DNA of 64,000 nt, taken from contig JADFUC010001380.1 in the NCBI GenBank assembly GCA_019722365.1, positions 682,001-746,000 of the forward strand, given 5' to 3'. Positions within the stretch are counted from its first letter, which is position 1; every line of letters starts with the position of its first letter. The notes beneath the pieces were generated by a model, which ran no database searches, was not told where the DNA came from, and worked only from the letters and a program-made list of their open reading frames with translations. Shown piece by piece: positions 37,759-49,581 of this stretch. Source of the DNA: Lithospermum erythrorhizon. Lineage: Eukaryota > Streptophyta > Magnoliopsida > Boraginales > Boraginaceae. A program made the position numbers and the translations under genes.

Positions 37759-39250
37759 CCACTGAACGATTATTATACTTCCAAATTCCTCTGAGTTTGT
37801 GGTTTTTCAGCAATCTATCACACACATGGAGGAACTAGGAGGTCATGGCCCATGGTTAGCCCCTAAAATTTCAAAATTATATTTTTACATTAAAAAATAA
37901 AATTTTATCATTCATTTATTTCAAAATCGAAGTTATTCGCTTCTCTAAATTTTTATATATATTTTTCATTCAGAATATTAATTCATTCTATTTCATATGT
38001 CTGGCCACTCAACCATCACAAGGAAAGACTTTTGTTTTTCCTGATTTTTCCTGTCGCCACATTTTAATACTCATCCATTATTTTGATGTTTAAGTTAGAC
38101 AGGGAATGTTTAATTGCCGTTTACGCTATCTTACACTTGTTAGTAATCCTACAAGAATTTACTTCCGAAACATAGGCACCTACATCACTCACCCGTATTT
38201 TAATTTCTTTCTGACTTATATTGTTGGCTATGGAACTTCTGCAACGGAAAAAACTTGGTTGGTTGTGAATTTGTCGTAGTACTCGACCGAAATGTTCTAG
38301 ACGGCTTTTTATGTACTCAGTAGTAAAGTTATGATAAATTCATTGTCATAAAGCCATAATTTTGTGTAACTATTGTTTTGCTAGTAGTCATTATCCTTTT
38401 CTAGTAGTAAAATTAACATTAACATACCTTAATACTTAAGAACTAAAGTTCCAAGATGGGTAAGTATGCCCTTATACTAACATGAATGTTTTCGAATTGA
38501 CTTTTGGACATGACCATTATTTACTAGTTTGGAACTGTATGAAGATGGTGTTCCTCTTCAGTGAAGCTATTTGTCCGTATCTTGGATTTTCTTGATCAAT
38601 TCTGGCCGGAGACAATGCTGTTACTCTGTTCAATATAGTTTCTTTAATTTGTTTTTGATGTACGCCGGCACCTCTATCGTATGGCCTAGAATGGCTAGAA
38701 AGAATAGAATACATGGAGCAATATTATAACAAGATTCGAATTTTATATTTATATTTTTTTGAGTTATAAACATGCATTTAAAATTTGAGTTTAAATCTTC
38801 ATAGATTTTAACAAGTGTTGGGTATTAGAAAACTAGTTCATGAATCATGCATGTTGAAATATACTCTCTTTGCTGCTTTTATTTGAATAACCTACCTTGT
38901 TAACTTTAAAAAAAAAATAAGCCTTTAAATTCTCGTGTCATGTGTATGGAGTAGCTAGTCTCCTATAATGTTAGCATGAGTAATTCTTTATGTAATTAAA
39001 TAAGCTTAAACATACTTGAAGAAGCTCAAAACTTTATTTGATTCAATAATATGTCGATAGATTGACATGTTTTTAAGATTTCAAGAAATACAATAGTAGT
39101 ACTCCGTATATAAATTGGATTCCGGTTAAGGAAAATAAAAGTATTGCAATGAAAAACAACATAAAATATGCAGGGCAACAAAGAATCATGTGACTTATAG
39201 AGGACTACTTAGCTTATTATTAGTCCCAAATCAAGAAAGAACAATAAAAA
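37759..39250. other. Intergenic DNA downstream of the pectinesterase
   Basis: No gene recognised. A frame at 38714-38517 (minus) of 65 codons has a coding-like look but no family match. The TACTCCGTATATAAATTGG word at 39101 is another fragment of the dispersed element noted at 32701. Confidence 0.4.
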
Positions 39251-39257
39251 GTATTTC

Positions 39258-41145
39258 TCACAGATTAGGATTGTATCTGACTCCAGCTCTTTGCAGCCAT
39301 TTGTGTCCACTGATGAAGGGCTTAACTGTGAATCGACTGACTTGGTTAGCATTGAGGTTTAGTCTCAACCCCCTCCACTTGACCCTGTTTGTTGTGATTG
39401 CACCAGGTCCATAGTTTTGGAACTCAGCATAAAATATGGTGGGTGGTGCATCATTTCCTACCCAGGGTAACCATCCATTGGGATGAATAAAACCACCCAT
39501 GTTGTTCTTCATGAAAACAGTTGTTGAATAATTCTTCCAAGGCCTACCTAAATAGTTGTTGACACCAGTAAGGTCGTCGTATTGCTTGATGATGCAATTG
39601 TGGATTACAATTCCTGTATTTTGGTTGGGATCAATCTTTCCCTGAGCTGTTATGGTCGTTTGTTGTCCATGATTGGGTTTTCTAGGAAGAATGTTGCAGT
39701 TCTGCAATATGACTGCAGAGTTTCCGAAAATGAAATCTACTGTGCCCAAAATGGTGCATTCGCGGTAGAATTGGCGATTTGAATGTGGGTAGAGTGTGTC
39801 CTGGAAGGCATCCATTTTGCATCTGTAAAACACTGATAAATCTGCAGTTGACATCAATGCTACTGCTTGATGTTTTAATGGACCAGCCGAGTTGACGAAT
39901 TCCATGTCACGAGCGATAAAGCCCTTGCCCTTAACCGCTGAAAAGCATAAGCATGGCTATAATTAAGAATAAAGGGGTCCAAAAAGAAAATCAAAGATGA
40001 GGTTGCAGTTTGGTATAATGGTAGGTCGTCTTAAAACCAGTAAGGATATAGGTCGAGGGTCAAATATCACGAGTAAATTTTAAAAAGAAAAGATTAAGCT
40101 TCATTTACTTACCAAATGTTGCAGTCTGGAAAGTTGGAGTACCATCAATGAAGTTAAGGCTGCCAGTTACAATTGTGGAATTCATTCCATCACCAACCAT
40201 CATCACATTCCAGTGTCCCTTCTCAACGGTAACATGGTTTTCATGGTAAACTCCTTTCTTTACATAGATGATATATCTCTTATCACTCTTCTCAGGGACA
40301 TCCTTCAGGGCATCTCTGATTGTTTGGTATTTTCCTGAGCCATCTTTTGCCACAATAGCATCAAACTTGATGTTAGATGTCGGTGTCTGAAGCAACTTCC
40401 TCTCGTTGAAGGACAACCATGCAGGCGTTTCATCCATCAACAAGCGTCGTTGTCCAATTGCGCCAACTGAGCTCTGGATTGAGCTTATAATGGCAAGACT
40501 GTTGCTTGTGTACTCGGATGGAAGCCTCAAAATGTCAGAGGCGATAAGGCTCAACGGCGATGATGTTCCATTATTATTTTCGAGTAATGCATCGATGCAA
40601 GTCTCCTGGTAAGTCCCTGCAGAACTTAGCCATGTACCAAGATCATCAAATGCATCAAGGATCGACTTATCAGTGACTGCCAACGACTCGTTGAGATGAT
40701 CAATTGCAAGAGACAGAAGCTCCTGGCAACTTTCCAGGGCAAGCTTTGTCATGTTATCCTTTGCATTTTTCACTGCATCATGCTGGAAAAACTTGACAGA
40801 GGCCCTGGAGAGCTCATTGACGGCAACTTGGACAGCCAATTTGGGAAAGTCTGCAGGACTCACATTATTCGAATTCACAAGAGGAGACATGCTTGAGTAG
40901 CATGACTCAGGATACAAAGTTGCATTACAAACTGCTTTTAAAGCAGAAGAGATGGAATCCTTTCCACCCGATTTATCGCCTTTTTCCTGTGAACTAACTC
41001 CAACAACTGCAGCAACCACAACAGCAGCAAGGACAATGGAAGAAATTACAATAATAGCAATCCTCTTCCGCGCCTTCCTACGTGCAATAAACCTCTCCTG
41101 TTCGGCCTCACTCATTTTACCATAGGGATTCAGGTTGCCTGCCAT
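39258..41145 (-). CDS. Type I pectin methylesterase with PMEI pro-region
   Basis: It removes methyl groups from pectin homogalacturonan in the cell wall. Exon 1 is 41145-40113 and exon 2 is 39937-39258. The GT-AG intron (phase 1) joins ..FQTATFA and VKGKGFIARDM in frame, giving 570 residues. The N-terminus is cytosolic and basic, then a membrane/signal-anchor run (residues about 30-48, IAIIVISSIVLAAVVVAAVV). A PMEI-type pro-region with four conserved cysteines (CNATLYPESC.. to ..CQELL.. and ETC) follows. RRLL and RKLL, the usual sites for subtilase removal of the pro-region, come next. The catalytic domain shows GSGKYQTI, the active-site motifs HQAVAL (Gln), FQDTLY (Gln-Asp), GTVDFIFGN (Asp) and LGRPW (Arg), and ends at RYNPNL. 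No defect was seen. Family certain; the isoform cannot be given. Confidence 0.95.
40010..40085 (+). repeat. tRNA-like SINE head in the pectinesterase intron
   Basis: TTTGGTATAATGGTAGGTCG resembles an RNA polymerase III A box. GGGTCAAATATCACG about 35 bp later resembles a B box. It fills much of the 175-bp intron. No poly-A or poly-T tail or target duplication was confirmed. Confidence 0.35.
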
Positions 41146-41238
41146 GTCGAAAACTAGGCTAAAATTAAATGATGATCAATTAGGCTAGGCTTCTTGAATT
41201 ATTATTGATTGAGAATCCAATATGAGATGAAAACATTG

Positions 41239-41250
41239 GATATATATAGT
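41239..41250 (-). promoter_or_regulatory. TATA box of the pectinesterase
   Basis: On the minus strand ACTATATATATCC lies about 95-105 bp upstream of the ATG at 41145, a normal plant distance allowing a short leader. Confidence 0.5.
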
Positions 41251-41299
41251 GATATATATACGTGCATGACATAAAAAATTACAACATTTTTTGGTAAGC

Positions 41300-42719
41300 T
41301 TAGAATCTATATATTCAACCAACGCGGTGTCAACGTGATGAGCATCAAACAAGAGGATGTTTTATATTGGTTTAAACCAAATAAGTCTACTAGTAATTAG
41401 TTCTTCATATTCTTTTTGTCCAGTTTGGTATTAAAGGAATTAGGCAATGGAAATATTCAACTATTTTTTGTACTAATTTATGAGCAACTGCTAACAGGTT
41501 GTATCTATAATTGGGGATTATCCATAGTTTTTTAAGGAAAATTGGTGATGTATATATGATTAAGTTTCAATAATTTCATGAGTTGATATTTCAAGAATAA
41601 ATGTATGGTCAAAAATAAAAAATCATTGGATTTGGATCAATCTTGCAATAAATCATAATTCACAAGTCTTTCCGACACATCTTATCATCATCTTCACTTA
41701 CATACTCGATCTTTTCCCTATGGTTAGACTCTCCAGAACCATGTGAGCTAATAATATTTGTATAATGGTAGTAACAAACTCTTTTTACCTTCTTTAGAGC
41801 TCATTTTGACTATACATATGACTAGTTTAGTATATTATTACAGAGCTAAGATTTTCACATAAGTGATGTGTACTGACTCATTCCATCTTATCCTGTTTAG
41901 GTAGGAGAGCATCTTCAGAGGCATCGGAATATGATGGTGTTGATGTACAGAACTTTAGTACATTATTCATAGATGAGATGAATAGCACCAAATCTGCTAC
42001 TAAAATACATTATATTTCTTCTATCCATAACTGAAATACTGAATGATTCAATTTGACTTCTTTTGCTTATTAATCCAGAATAGATTGTCAATTTACATTC
42101 GTTTCAATATATGAACTCTATCTAGAGGCGCTTATAAATTGCAATTTGTGGATGAATAATTCAATTAAGAATAGCTTGTAGAAATAAAGAAGTCTTGAAA
42201 ATTGGAGACGTAAGACTGTAAGAGTACTAAATTGCAATTTGTTGATGAATAATTCAATGAATATTAAGTGAATATCAAAATTAAATTGCTTTAATCAATT
42301 AGTCAGATAATACATCCCTTTCTTCTTTCTTTTATTCATAGGTAGATCGGACATCCCTACTTATAAAAAAGTGTGAATTTTGTTTATTTACTTTTCACAT
42401 TACTAATTACTATAATATTTTTTTTATATCGGTGAAAAAAAAAAAAAAAATATGTAATAATTAATAAATCCTAAATTTTTTCTCGAAAATTCTATAACAA
42501 ATCAAATATATTGTGAAGTATTCATCGTTATAATACGCGAATACCTTACCACTTTCATACATACGCACTATCATATGTTCATTAAATATCTTCCTCCAAT
42601 TATAAAAAATACTCACATCTTTGCATAACATATAAAAGTGATTGAGTATAATACTACTTTGATTTTTTTTTAATTTTACCATAACAATAAGTAAATTCTA
42701 TTTTAATGCAATAAATTAG
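41300..42719. other. AT-rich intergenic DNA upstream of the pectinesterase
   Basis: Proximal part is the pectinesterase promoter region. A poly-A run lies at 42435-42450. TTGCAATTTGT.GATGAATAATTCAAT occurs twice (about 42137 and 42232), a small local duplication. No gene recognised. Confidence 0.45.
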
Positions 42720-44241
42720 TCTATTCATAATAAAAAAAAATATATGATAATTACTCAATTATAAATTGGGAAAAAATTCTAATCCAAAATATTACTATTA
42801 AATAATATATATCTAAATTATTATGTGATACTTTGTATTATATTTCATCAATTGAAAAAAAATGTCAATTTACATATCTAATACTCCCTCCATCCTCAAT
42901 GACGGCTGCCGCTTAAATTTAGATTTTTACGCATTAAATGTTAAATTCAAATATTTTTATTTTTATTGTATAATATTTGGTGAAAATTATCAAATAATAA
43001 TATTTTCAATGTAATTTTTAATATTGATATTAAATTATATTCAAATCGAAATTATGCTTATACGATTTAATACAGAAAATTTTATCAATTTTAAAGACTT
43101 AACTGCAGATGCATAATAATTTAAGATTTATGTAAGAAAAGATTTAACATTTTATTTCATATAATCTCAATTTTATTATAATATATATAACATGTTAGTT
43201 TTTATGATTAAATAAAAATATCTTATCTATAAACTATAGAAGTTAAATAATTAATTGTAGTTGAATTCAATATATGAAAGGAAATTAAAACTTTACCTTT
43301 CACTATTTAATATCATTATAATTAGTAAACTAAATAAGAGTATAAATATAATAATACTTATATTAACTAAATAAGAAGATATCATTACATTACTTATATT
43401 ATTTTCACTTTATATGAAATATAAGTCATCTATATTACGATCTAAAAAATATAATGCATTTAATATATATATTATATGATATATACTTCACTTTATCGAT
43501 GAACATTCTACAGAGATAACCCAGACTTCATCATCTATTCAATGACTTTATTATTTATATTAAAGTTTCAAGTATTTTCATTAAAAATTTTAAAAAGTTT
43601 CAATATCGTGAATATTACTCACACATGTACTATCGAGGTTTAAATTTTAAAAATCATCAGACAAGATATAATTTTTATAAGAGGCTATCTTTTTATTCCA
43701 TTAATTTTTTAATTTAATTCATTTCGAGATTTCACATTCCTCAAAAAGACATCTAACGCTACTACTTTCTGATCGCTTTGTACTGGCCAAATCGGTAAAA
43801 TTTTATAAAAAAAGATCTTCATATTATTCACAGAATATTATGTTCTCAATCATCAATTAAAATAATAAGTGAAATTAAATACATAAAATAAAATTAAATA
43901 GTGAAACTACTTAATAATTTATACTACTAATCACAATTGAGAAATGATATTTTCTAATAATAAATAACTTTTTTTAAATGATATTTTCTGAACAATAAAT
44001 ATAATTACATAACGCATTCTTTATTAAACCTCAAAATAAGAGTAGTATGCTAATAAAACTTTTAAATCTATTATTAAAATTATACTATCGAAAAATTATA
44101 AGATATCATATAACTATGAATAAAATGAGTATAATATAAATGAAAAGAATAATTTATAAATTTACGTAAATAGTTAGTTACTTTATTTATTATCTCAGTT
44201 TAAATGTTTGAAACATAAATGTTGCACGTACATTTTACTAG
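42720..44241 (+). mobile_element. Helitron-like non-autonomous element, copy 2
   Basis: Starts TCTATTCATAATAAAA and ends GCACGTACATTTTACTAG followed by T. This matches the Helitron rules of a 5' TC, a 3' CTAG and insertion before a T. A small hairpin (ATGTTTGAAACAT, 44206-44218) lies about 20 bp before the CTAG. The body aligns with 11940-13295 in the same orientation. It carries an extra ACTCCCTCCATCCTCAATGACGG segment near 42883 that looks like a piece of a Stowaway-type element. No protein is encoded, so transposition would depend on an element elsewhere. The 3' end lies about 650 bp from the last recognised TRB exon. Confidence 0.65.
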
Positions 44242-44892
44242 TTCATTTAGTAAAAGAGGGAGTATCACAAAATACTAAAATAGGATAATCACTGATACCT
44301 ACATTGCTGATAGCATTGAAAAAATTATTCAAACAAAGCTCTCAATGATGGAGCCTCTGTGAGGTTGGAGAGTTGCACATACATTATTACAACAGTCATT
44401 ATATCAAACTAAACTGTGACTAGCATCTGGAACAGCACCATTAGTAAGATGTATTTACAAATTTTCCCAAGGCAAATTTGCAGCAGGGACTGAAGGGAGC
44501 TCTAAAGAGAACATATAGCCTAGAATCATTGACATGCTGGGAAATGTATAGGGATAAATAAGGCATGTAAATCAACATCTTTAACTTGTGCAGCATTTTG
44601 TATCGTGTCTTCCATACTCAAGCACGGACCAGCTACAATATTCAGTGGAGAGGAAGTCAGCAGAGAAAGTCTCAACAAACGAGGAAGGGTGTTTTGTATG
44701 GGAGTGGGGAAGAAATAATTAACAGAATCATCAGAAATATAGTATGATTAACTCACAAAGGAATAAGTTGAATGAAATGACACAAAGTTCAGTATCAAGA
44801 ATATGGGTCATGGTGGTTACAGAGTAAGAAATATATAAACAAAGAAGATAAACAAACACGCTTCTAGACAGGAGGACTGATTGAGATTTTAC

Positions 44893-47256
44893 CGAAAGCG
44901 GTGTCTCTGTCCCTTGTAATGTCTTAATAGCTGCATCTGCAAATTTTTGTGCTGCTTCTGCATCAGCTTCAGCAGCCTCTGCTTCTCTTGTTGCCTCTTC
45001 AGCATCTGCTAAAGCTGCTTCTGCTTCAGCAACTGCTTGAGCTGCAGCTGCGGCAGCCTCCTCTGGAGTCATATTTCTCATCTTGGCCAACTCTAAATCA
45101 ATCTCAGATTTTGTGGGTATACTAATGTCGTCCCGGTCAAACCTAGGCAAAACCCCGAGTCTTCCTTCACCGAATGGAGCAGAAAGATTTCTTCTCCTAT
45201 TAAATGTTAATGCTTGTGGTATCGTATATCTGCCCTTCTCCTTCAAGATGAGAACATCGGAGTGTGCTTCAGAGGAGAAATCATTATTGGTGAATTTTAA
45301 GCAAAATAAGGGGTAGATTTCTACCTTGAAAAGCTTCCCAGTTGCAACCAAATGCTTCAATTTAGAAGACAGTAGCTTTTTGAAATTTGATGGTGCCCAA
45401 AATTGGTCCTACCAACATCACAGCAATCAGATTTTAGAATACCCTGGCGTGCTCTCAGGTTGAGTTATGATTACAATAGAAATGAGATGACATCAAGCAT
45501 CGAGGATGCAAGTGCTCCTGTAAAGAGCTCTTCCCACAATACAGAGCAAAGCGGACAGTCTCACACTGTCATCTAAGTAGTTACTACAGTAAACTATCGA
45601 CATGACATATTCATTCGATATAGTTGTACATTGACACTAAAATTTCTAGTAATACAGAATCCAAGAGTGATCCAATACATTCAAGCCACTCAGCTTCAAA
45701 AGGTTAATACACACGAGTGTGGCAATACGCCCATATAGACCCACATAATCTGACCACAAAGGGATATTTTGGGCACCAGGCTTTAACTTTTAGCAGTTAG
45801 TATATGAAAGATGAATTTGTATGGAGGTACCTCTATATATGCAGCTATCGATATCTCATACCACTAGAAGAATAAATTTGTCTGGAGGTACCTCTATATA
45901 TGCAGCTATAGTTGTCTTGCTTGAACAACCTGGTTCTTTCAAATTTGTTATAGCATCCATAATGAGATTATCCAACCTATTCCAAATTAACACAAAGGAG
46001 AATGGATACCATCAATATCCATGAGGAGCTCAAGAATACAATATACATTCAAGAGGAACTTGCCTTAATTATTCCCTCCGTTTCAAAAAGATTGGCCGGT
46101 TTTGAATGTTGTTGGTTGACTTTTGATTCAAAACAATGTTACGTATGTCAAATGAAGCTACAAAGTTTGTTAATTTTGGCCATTGAAAATCAAAGTGGAC
46201 GATCTTTTTGAAATGGAAAATAAGGTAAGAGAAAAGAAAATGCTGCTTGGCTAACAGAATCATAGTACAAATGCAACACGAATGTTATTGCATTTTATTA
46301 CAACTGTGCATAACTCCAAAAGAATGCAATATTTCAGGAATATTTTCAATTGATTGGCAGGTTATAGTATAAAACTTTAAACAACATAGTCAAATTTTAA
46401 CACTTGAACAATCTCAAACACTTCACCTTATCATAGATTTCTTTGAGCCACTACTTTGAGGAAAGTCACTTGCAATTGGAACTGGCCTAACATCATATAT
46501 ATCCTCATCGCTTTGACTAATAGAAGCAGCATCCACCTGTCTTGGAGATTGATGTGTCGTTTTTAGAACCATCCTTGGACGTACCCGAGAGCCCAGACCA
46601 TTTGTCATCACACTCATGTTCCTCCACTTGTCCTAACATAATGAGAAAATATGTATTACCACAGCTGCAGGAAAAAGGAAACATAAGAAGTAAACATGGT
46701 GTAGCATACAGTGTTATATGACTTGCAAATGAGGATTTATTTTTAGCAGTAGCTAAGAAATTAGGCTATGAATTCTAATGTTGACACCAACATCCTTTAG
46801 CAAACATAAATAAAAAAAAAAATTAAAAATATTACGATAATGATAACCAGGACAAGATATTGGTGTGCGTCGTACATTGAAGGGTGGTGGAATACATGCT
46901 GGGACAGTAAAGGAGGCCCAAACAGAACTGGAATAAATGTTCTAGTTTGGCATATATGACATGACAAAGCACTGTCGTATGAGTCTTCGGTTGAGGAGGC
47001 ACAATATCATTGCCACATCATTTTTTGCTTGATTAAACATCAAATCTAATGTAGAATGCAAAATTATCCTTTTTAAAACAATCAAGACTCACAAGCTGAA
47101 AGTCACCTTAAGGTCGACATTAGAACGCAGGCATAGTATACTGCTAAACTCAGGATCCTTAAGAATGGTACGCCATTTCCCTGCCCCATGTTTAATGATT
47201 CCAGCTTTAAGAGCTTCTTCTTCTTCTGGAGTCCACTTCTGCTTCGGTGCGCCCAT
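44893..47256 (-). CDS. TRB/SMH-type telomere repeat-binding factor (Myb + GH1 domains)
   Basis: These nuclear proteins bind telomeric and telobox DNA through an N-terminal single Myb repeat and carry a linker-histone-like GH1 domain and a C-terminal coiled coil. Exons seen: 47256-47107 ([20 protein letters not shown].. RSNVDLK), 46632-46427 (DKWRNMSV..), 45976-45892 ([25 protein letters not shown]), 45408-45325 ([24 protein letters not shown]) and 45240-44893 (EKGRYTIP.., then the Ala/Glu-rich [20 protein letters not shown] coiled coil). The exons sum to 291 codons in frame. The telobox-binding motif VDLKDKWRN is formed exactly at the first splice junction. I could not identify the last coding exon after 44893, so the true end lies further left. 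The acceptor at 45241 is inferred. The ATG at 47256 fits the family N-terminus exactly. Confidence 0.92.
45814..45909 (-). repeat. Duplicated 5' splice site at the end of TRB exon 3
   Basis: The last 17 or so bases of exon 3 plus its donor (minus strand ATAGCTGCATATATAGAG|GTACCTCCA) are repeated 61 bp further into the intron, with only one or two differences and extending into AAATT. The real donor is at 45891-45890; the copy is at 45830-45829. Use of the copy would add 61 bases with an in-frame TGA after 11 codons. Confidence 0.85.
46072..46220. mobile_element. Stowaway-type MITE in a TRB intron
   Basis: 149 bp. The left end is TTCCCTCCGTTTCAAAAAGA and the right end, reverse-complemented, is TTTTCCATTTCAAAAAGATC. 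These are terminal inverted repeats of the CTCCCTCCGT type used by Tc1/mariner-related Stowaway elements. TA lies directly outside both ends (46070-46071 and 46221-46222), the expected target duplication. It is inside the intron between exons 2 and 3 of the TRB gene and touches no exon. Confidence 0.8.
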
Positions 47257-49561
47257 CTCAGGATCACAAAATACTCTTCATACAAGAACTACAGAGAAAC
47301 TGAAAGAATAATCACGAAGCAATACATCATACGCTTAATGAGTGATAAAACAGTTCCAGATTTCTTTTAAAAGTAGACCAATAAGTTTAACAATAGCAAA
47401 CCAAGTATCACTGCATTACAATTTTCCTCTTTTTAAAACACCGGTAAGGAGCATATCTCAGAAAATATAGTAGGATAACGAGGAAAAAAATTCATCTACA
47501 CCGCAATCCCATATCCATTTAAGATGAAGCATCTCTATAACTATACTCGCCACTCGGGTGATTATGTGAAACATATGTTACTATCTGGAAGAAGCAAAAA
47601 ATCACTCGACGAAGAATATATTTAAACAAGAATAAAACCTCGTATCATCAGTCAGATCCTATGACGACAGCTCATAAACCCGAAAAGCTCGCGAAACTTC
47701 TTTATTACATCAGGACAAACATTCATCAATGGATATTCCATAGGTGCACAAGAAAACCACAGACCTTATATAATAATAATACCACTAACTTGCAATAACG
47801 AGATCTCGGGTTCGAGTCTTATAATAAAATGATAACATAACACACAAGGTTAAGATCCATACTTAAAATTCAGAAACATTCATGATCTATAGATCATATC
47901 AGTTGAATTCATATACATAAAGAAAATGGTCTATGTTAAAAATTGTATGAATTAAATTGAAACTTCAAACAGATTGATTAAGAATAATACCAGAAATTTT
48001 TAATCTGAAAAATAACGGTTTCCTATGTGGTGCATCAGCTTTACTGAAGTTTGTTGCAACCCTCTTCTGTTTATTGACAGTTGGAACAGTTGAAATGTTC
48101 AGTTTCTAAAATTTGTTTGGGGAAAAAAGATTAAATTTTATTAGGTAAGATTATCATTATGACCGTGTGATCGAGATACTATATGATATTCACACAATCT
48201 TCTTTATTTATATAATAATTATTTATCGTTCGATTTTATCTTTCTGATGATTTTTTGTTTGATAAAATTAAATATTCCTAACAAAATCAACTTTTTTATC
48301 TTATATTATTGTTGCATTCTTTTATTGTTATGATTAAATAAATTATAACAATTATAAGTTTATAATTAAATAAGAATAGTGTAACTAAATAAATTATTTT
48401 TAGATATTTACTTGAGGGTACATAAATATTTTTAATCTTACATATTCCTAATTTGTTTTTCTTGCAAATAAATAAGCAACTGATAATTTAACTTGATCAT
48501 TGATTTTCGTTTATAATTTTTTTTTTAACAAAATTCAACAACTAAGCCACTTCAATTTTTAACTCATGGTAGATATTAGAGTGTTGAATTTGTCTCCTTA
48601 GAAATGCATTGTAAGTATTCGGCGTGTTAAAAATGTTATCAATTTAAATCGAGCTTGGATTAAATCACGATTAACTTAAGCGTTGTAGTAAATTAGGTGT
48701 TGAACACACTAGATACGGATAATTAGCATATGTCGCCCAAAATGAAAATAGGATAGAAGGCTTAATATCTGGCCAATAAAAGGAATAGACAATATGCTCA
48801 TCTCACGTCCTCCAAAGACATAGTTCGCACAAACCTTTCCTTCATCCTTCTTTCTTTAGACACGAAAAGCAATACCCGATTAAAGCTTGATCAATCGACT
48901 CACGTAGCAACCCTATAGTTTCCGATATTAGGGAATAAACTTGAGGTAGGAAATGGTCTTTCGGTCGCTCGAATATTGGAACGATAGGGTAGGAGTGATT
49001 GTTTTAACTACGACGGTCCCGAACTATCAGGGTCCAAGTTCAGGTATGCATGAGTTCCAAACTAGTTGGAGAAATACCAAGAGTCGTATATGAACCTGTT
49101 TCTTTGCATTAAACAGCCCTCTCCAAAACAGAGGCCCACGGCCCGAGGACCATCAAACAAACAACCACATAATACAACACACCAAAAGTAGCAAAAATAT
49201 CTACAACACCGTGTAGTTCAATGATAGTGCCATACAAACAACACAACTAATTCTTTTTCTAATACCTACTCTCTCTTTTTTTAATACTTATCATATCCAA
49301 AAATACTTGTTATTTTAAGATAATCAAATGATTTAATAGTTGAACTAACACTCATGAATCATTGAGGTTCGGATTTGAATCTCATATATATTACGAGATT
49401 GAAAATTATTATAATTTACTTTCACTAAATATAAAAATAGTCGTTTTATATTTTGATCACCCCCTCAATTTTAATTAACAGTTTGGAAGTTAGAATAAAA
49501 AATGGAGGGTGTATAAAAGCAAACGCATCCCCATATTTGAGCTAGACACACAGTGTAGTGG
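47257..49561. promoter_or_regulatory. Intergenic region between divergent TRB and cyclin J18 genes
   Basis: 2.3 kb separates the two start codons, which point away from each other, so it holds both promoters. No strong TATA box was chosen for either. A fragment with a T-arm-like GAGATCTCGGGTTCGAGTCT (47800-47819) and another with GAGGTTCGGATTTGAATCTC (49364-49383) look like tRNA-derived SINE pieces. Confidence 0.4.
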
Positions 49562-49579
49562 ATGATGAGCACTCTGTGA
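49562..49579 (+). other. Short upstream open reading frame before cyclin J18
   Basis: ATG ATG AGC ACT CTG TGA sits two bases before the cyclin ATG at 49582 in another frame. If the mRNA starts upstream of it, it would encode five residues and end just before the main start. Confidence 0.4.
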
Positions 49580-49581
49580 AA

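Noticed and set aside
39582..39782. 66-codon plus-strand frame, and 40406-40896 plus frames
   Set aside because: Antisense to pectinesterase exons.
47103..47285. 60-codon frame beginning [10 protein letters not shown] on the minus strand
   Set aside because: Out of frame with TRB exon 1 (47256-47107), whose Myb sequence is unmistakable.
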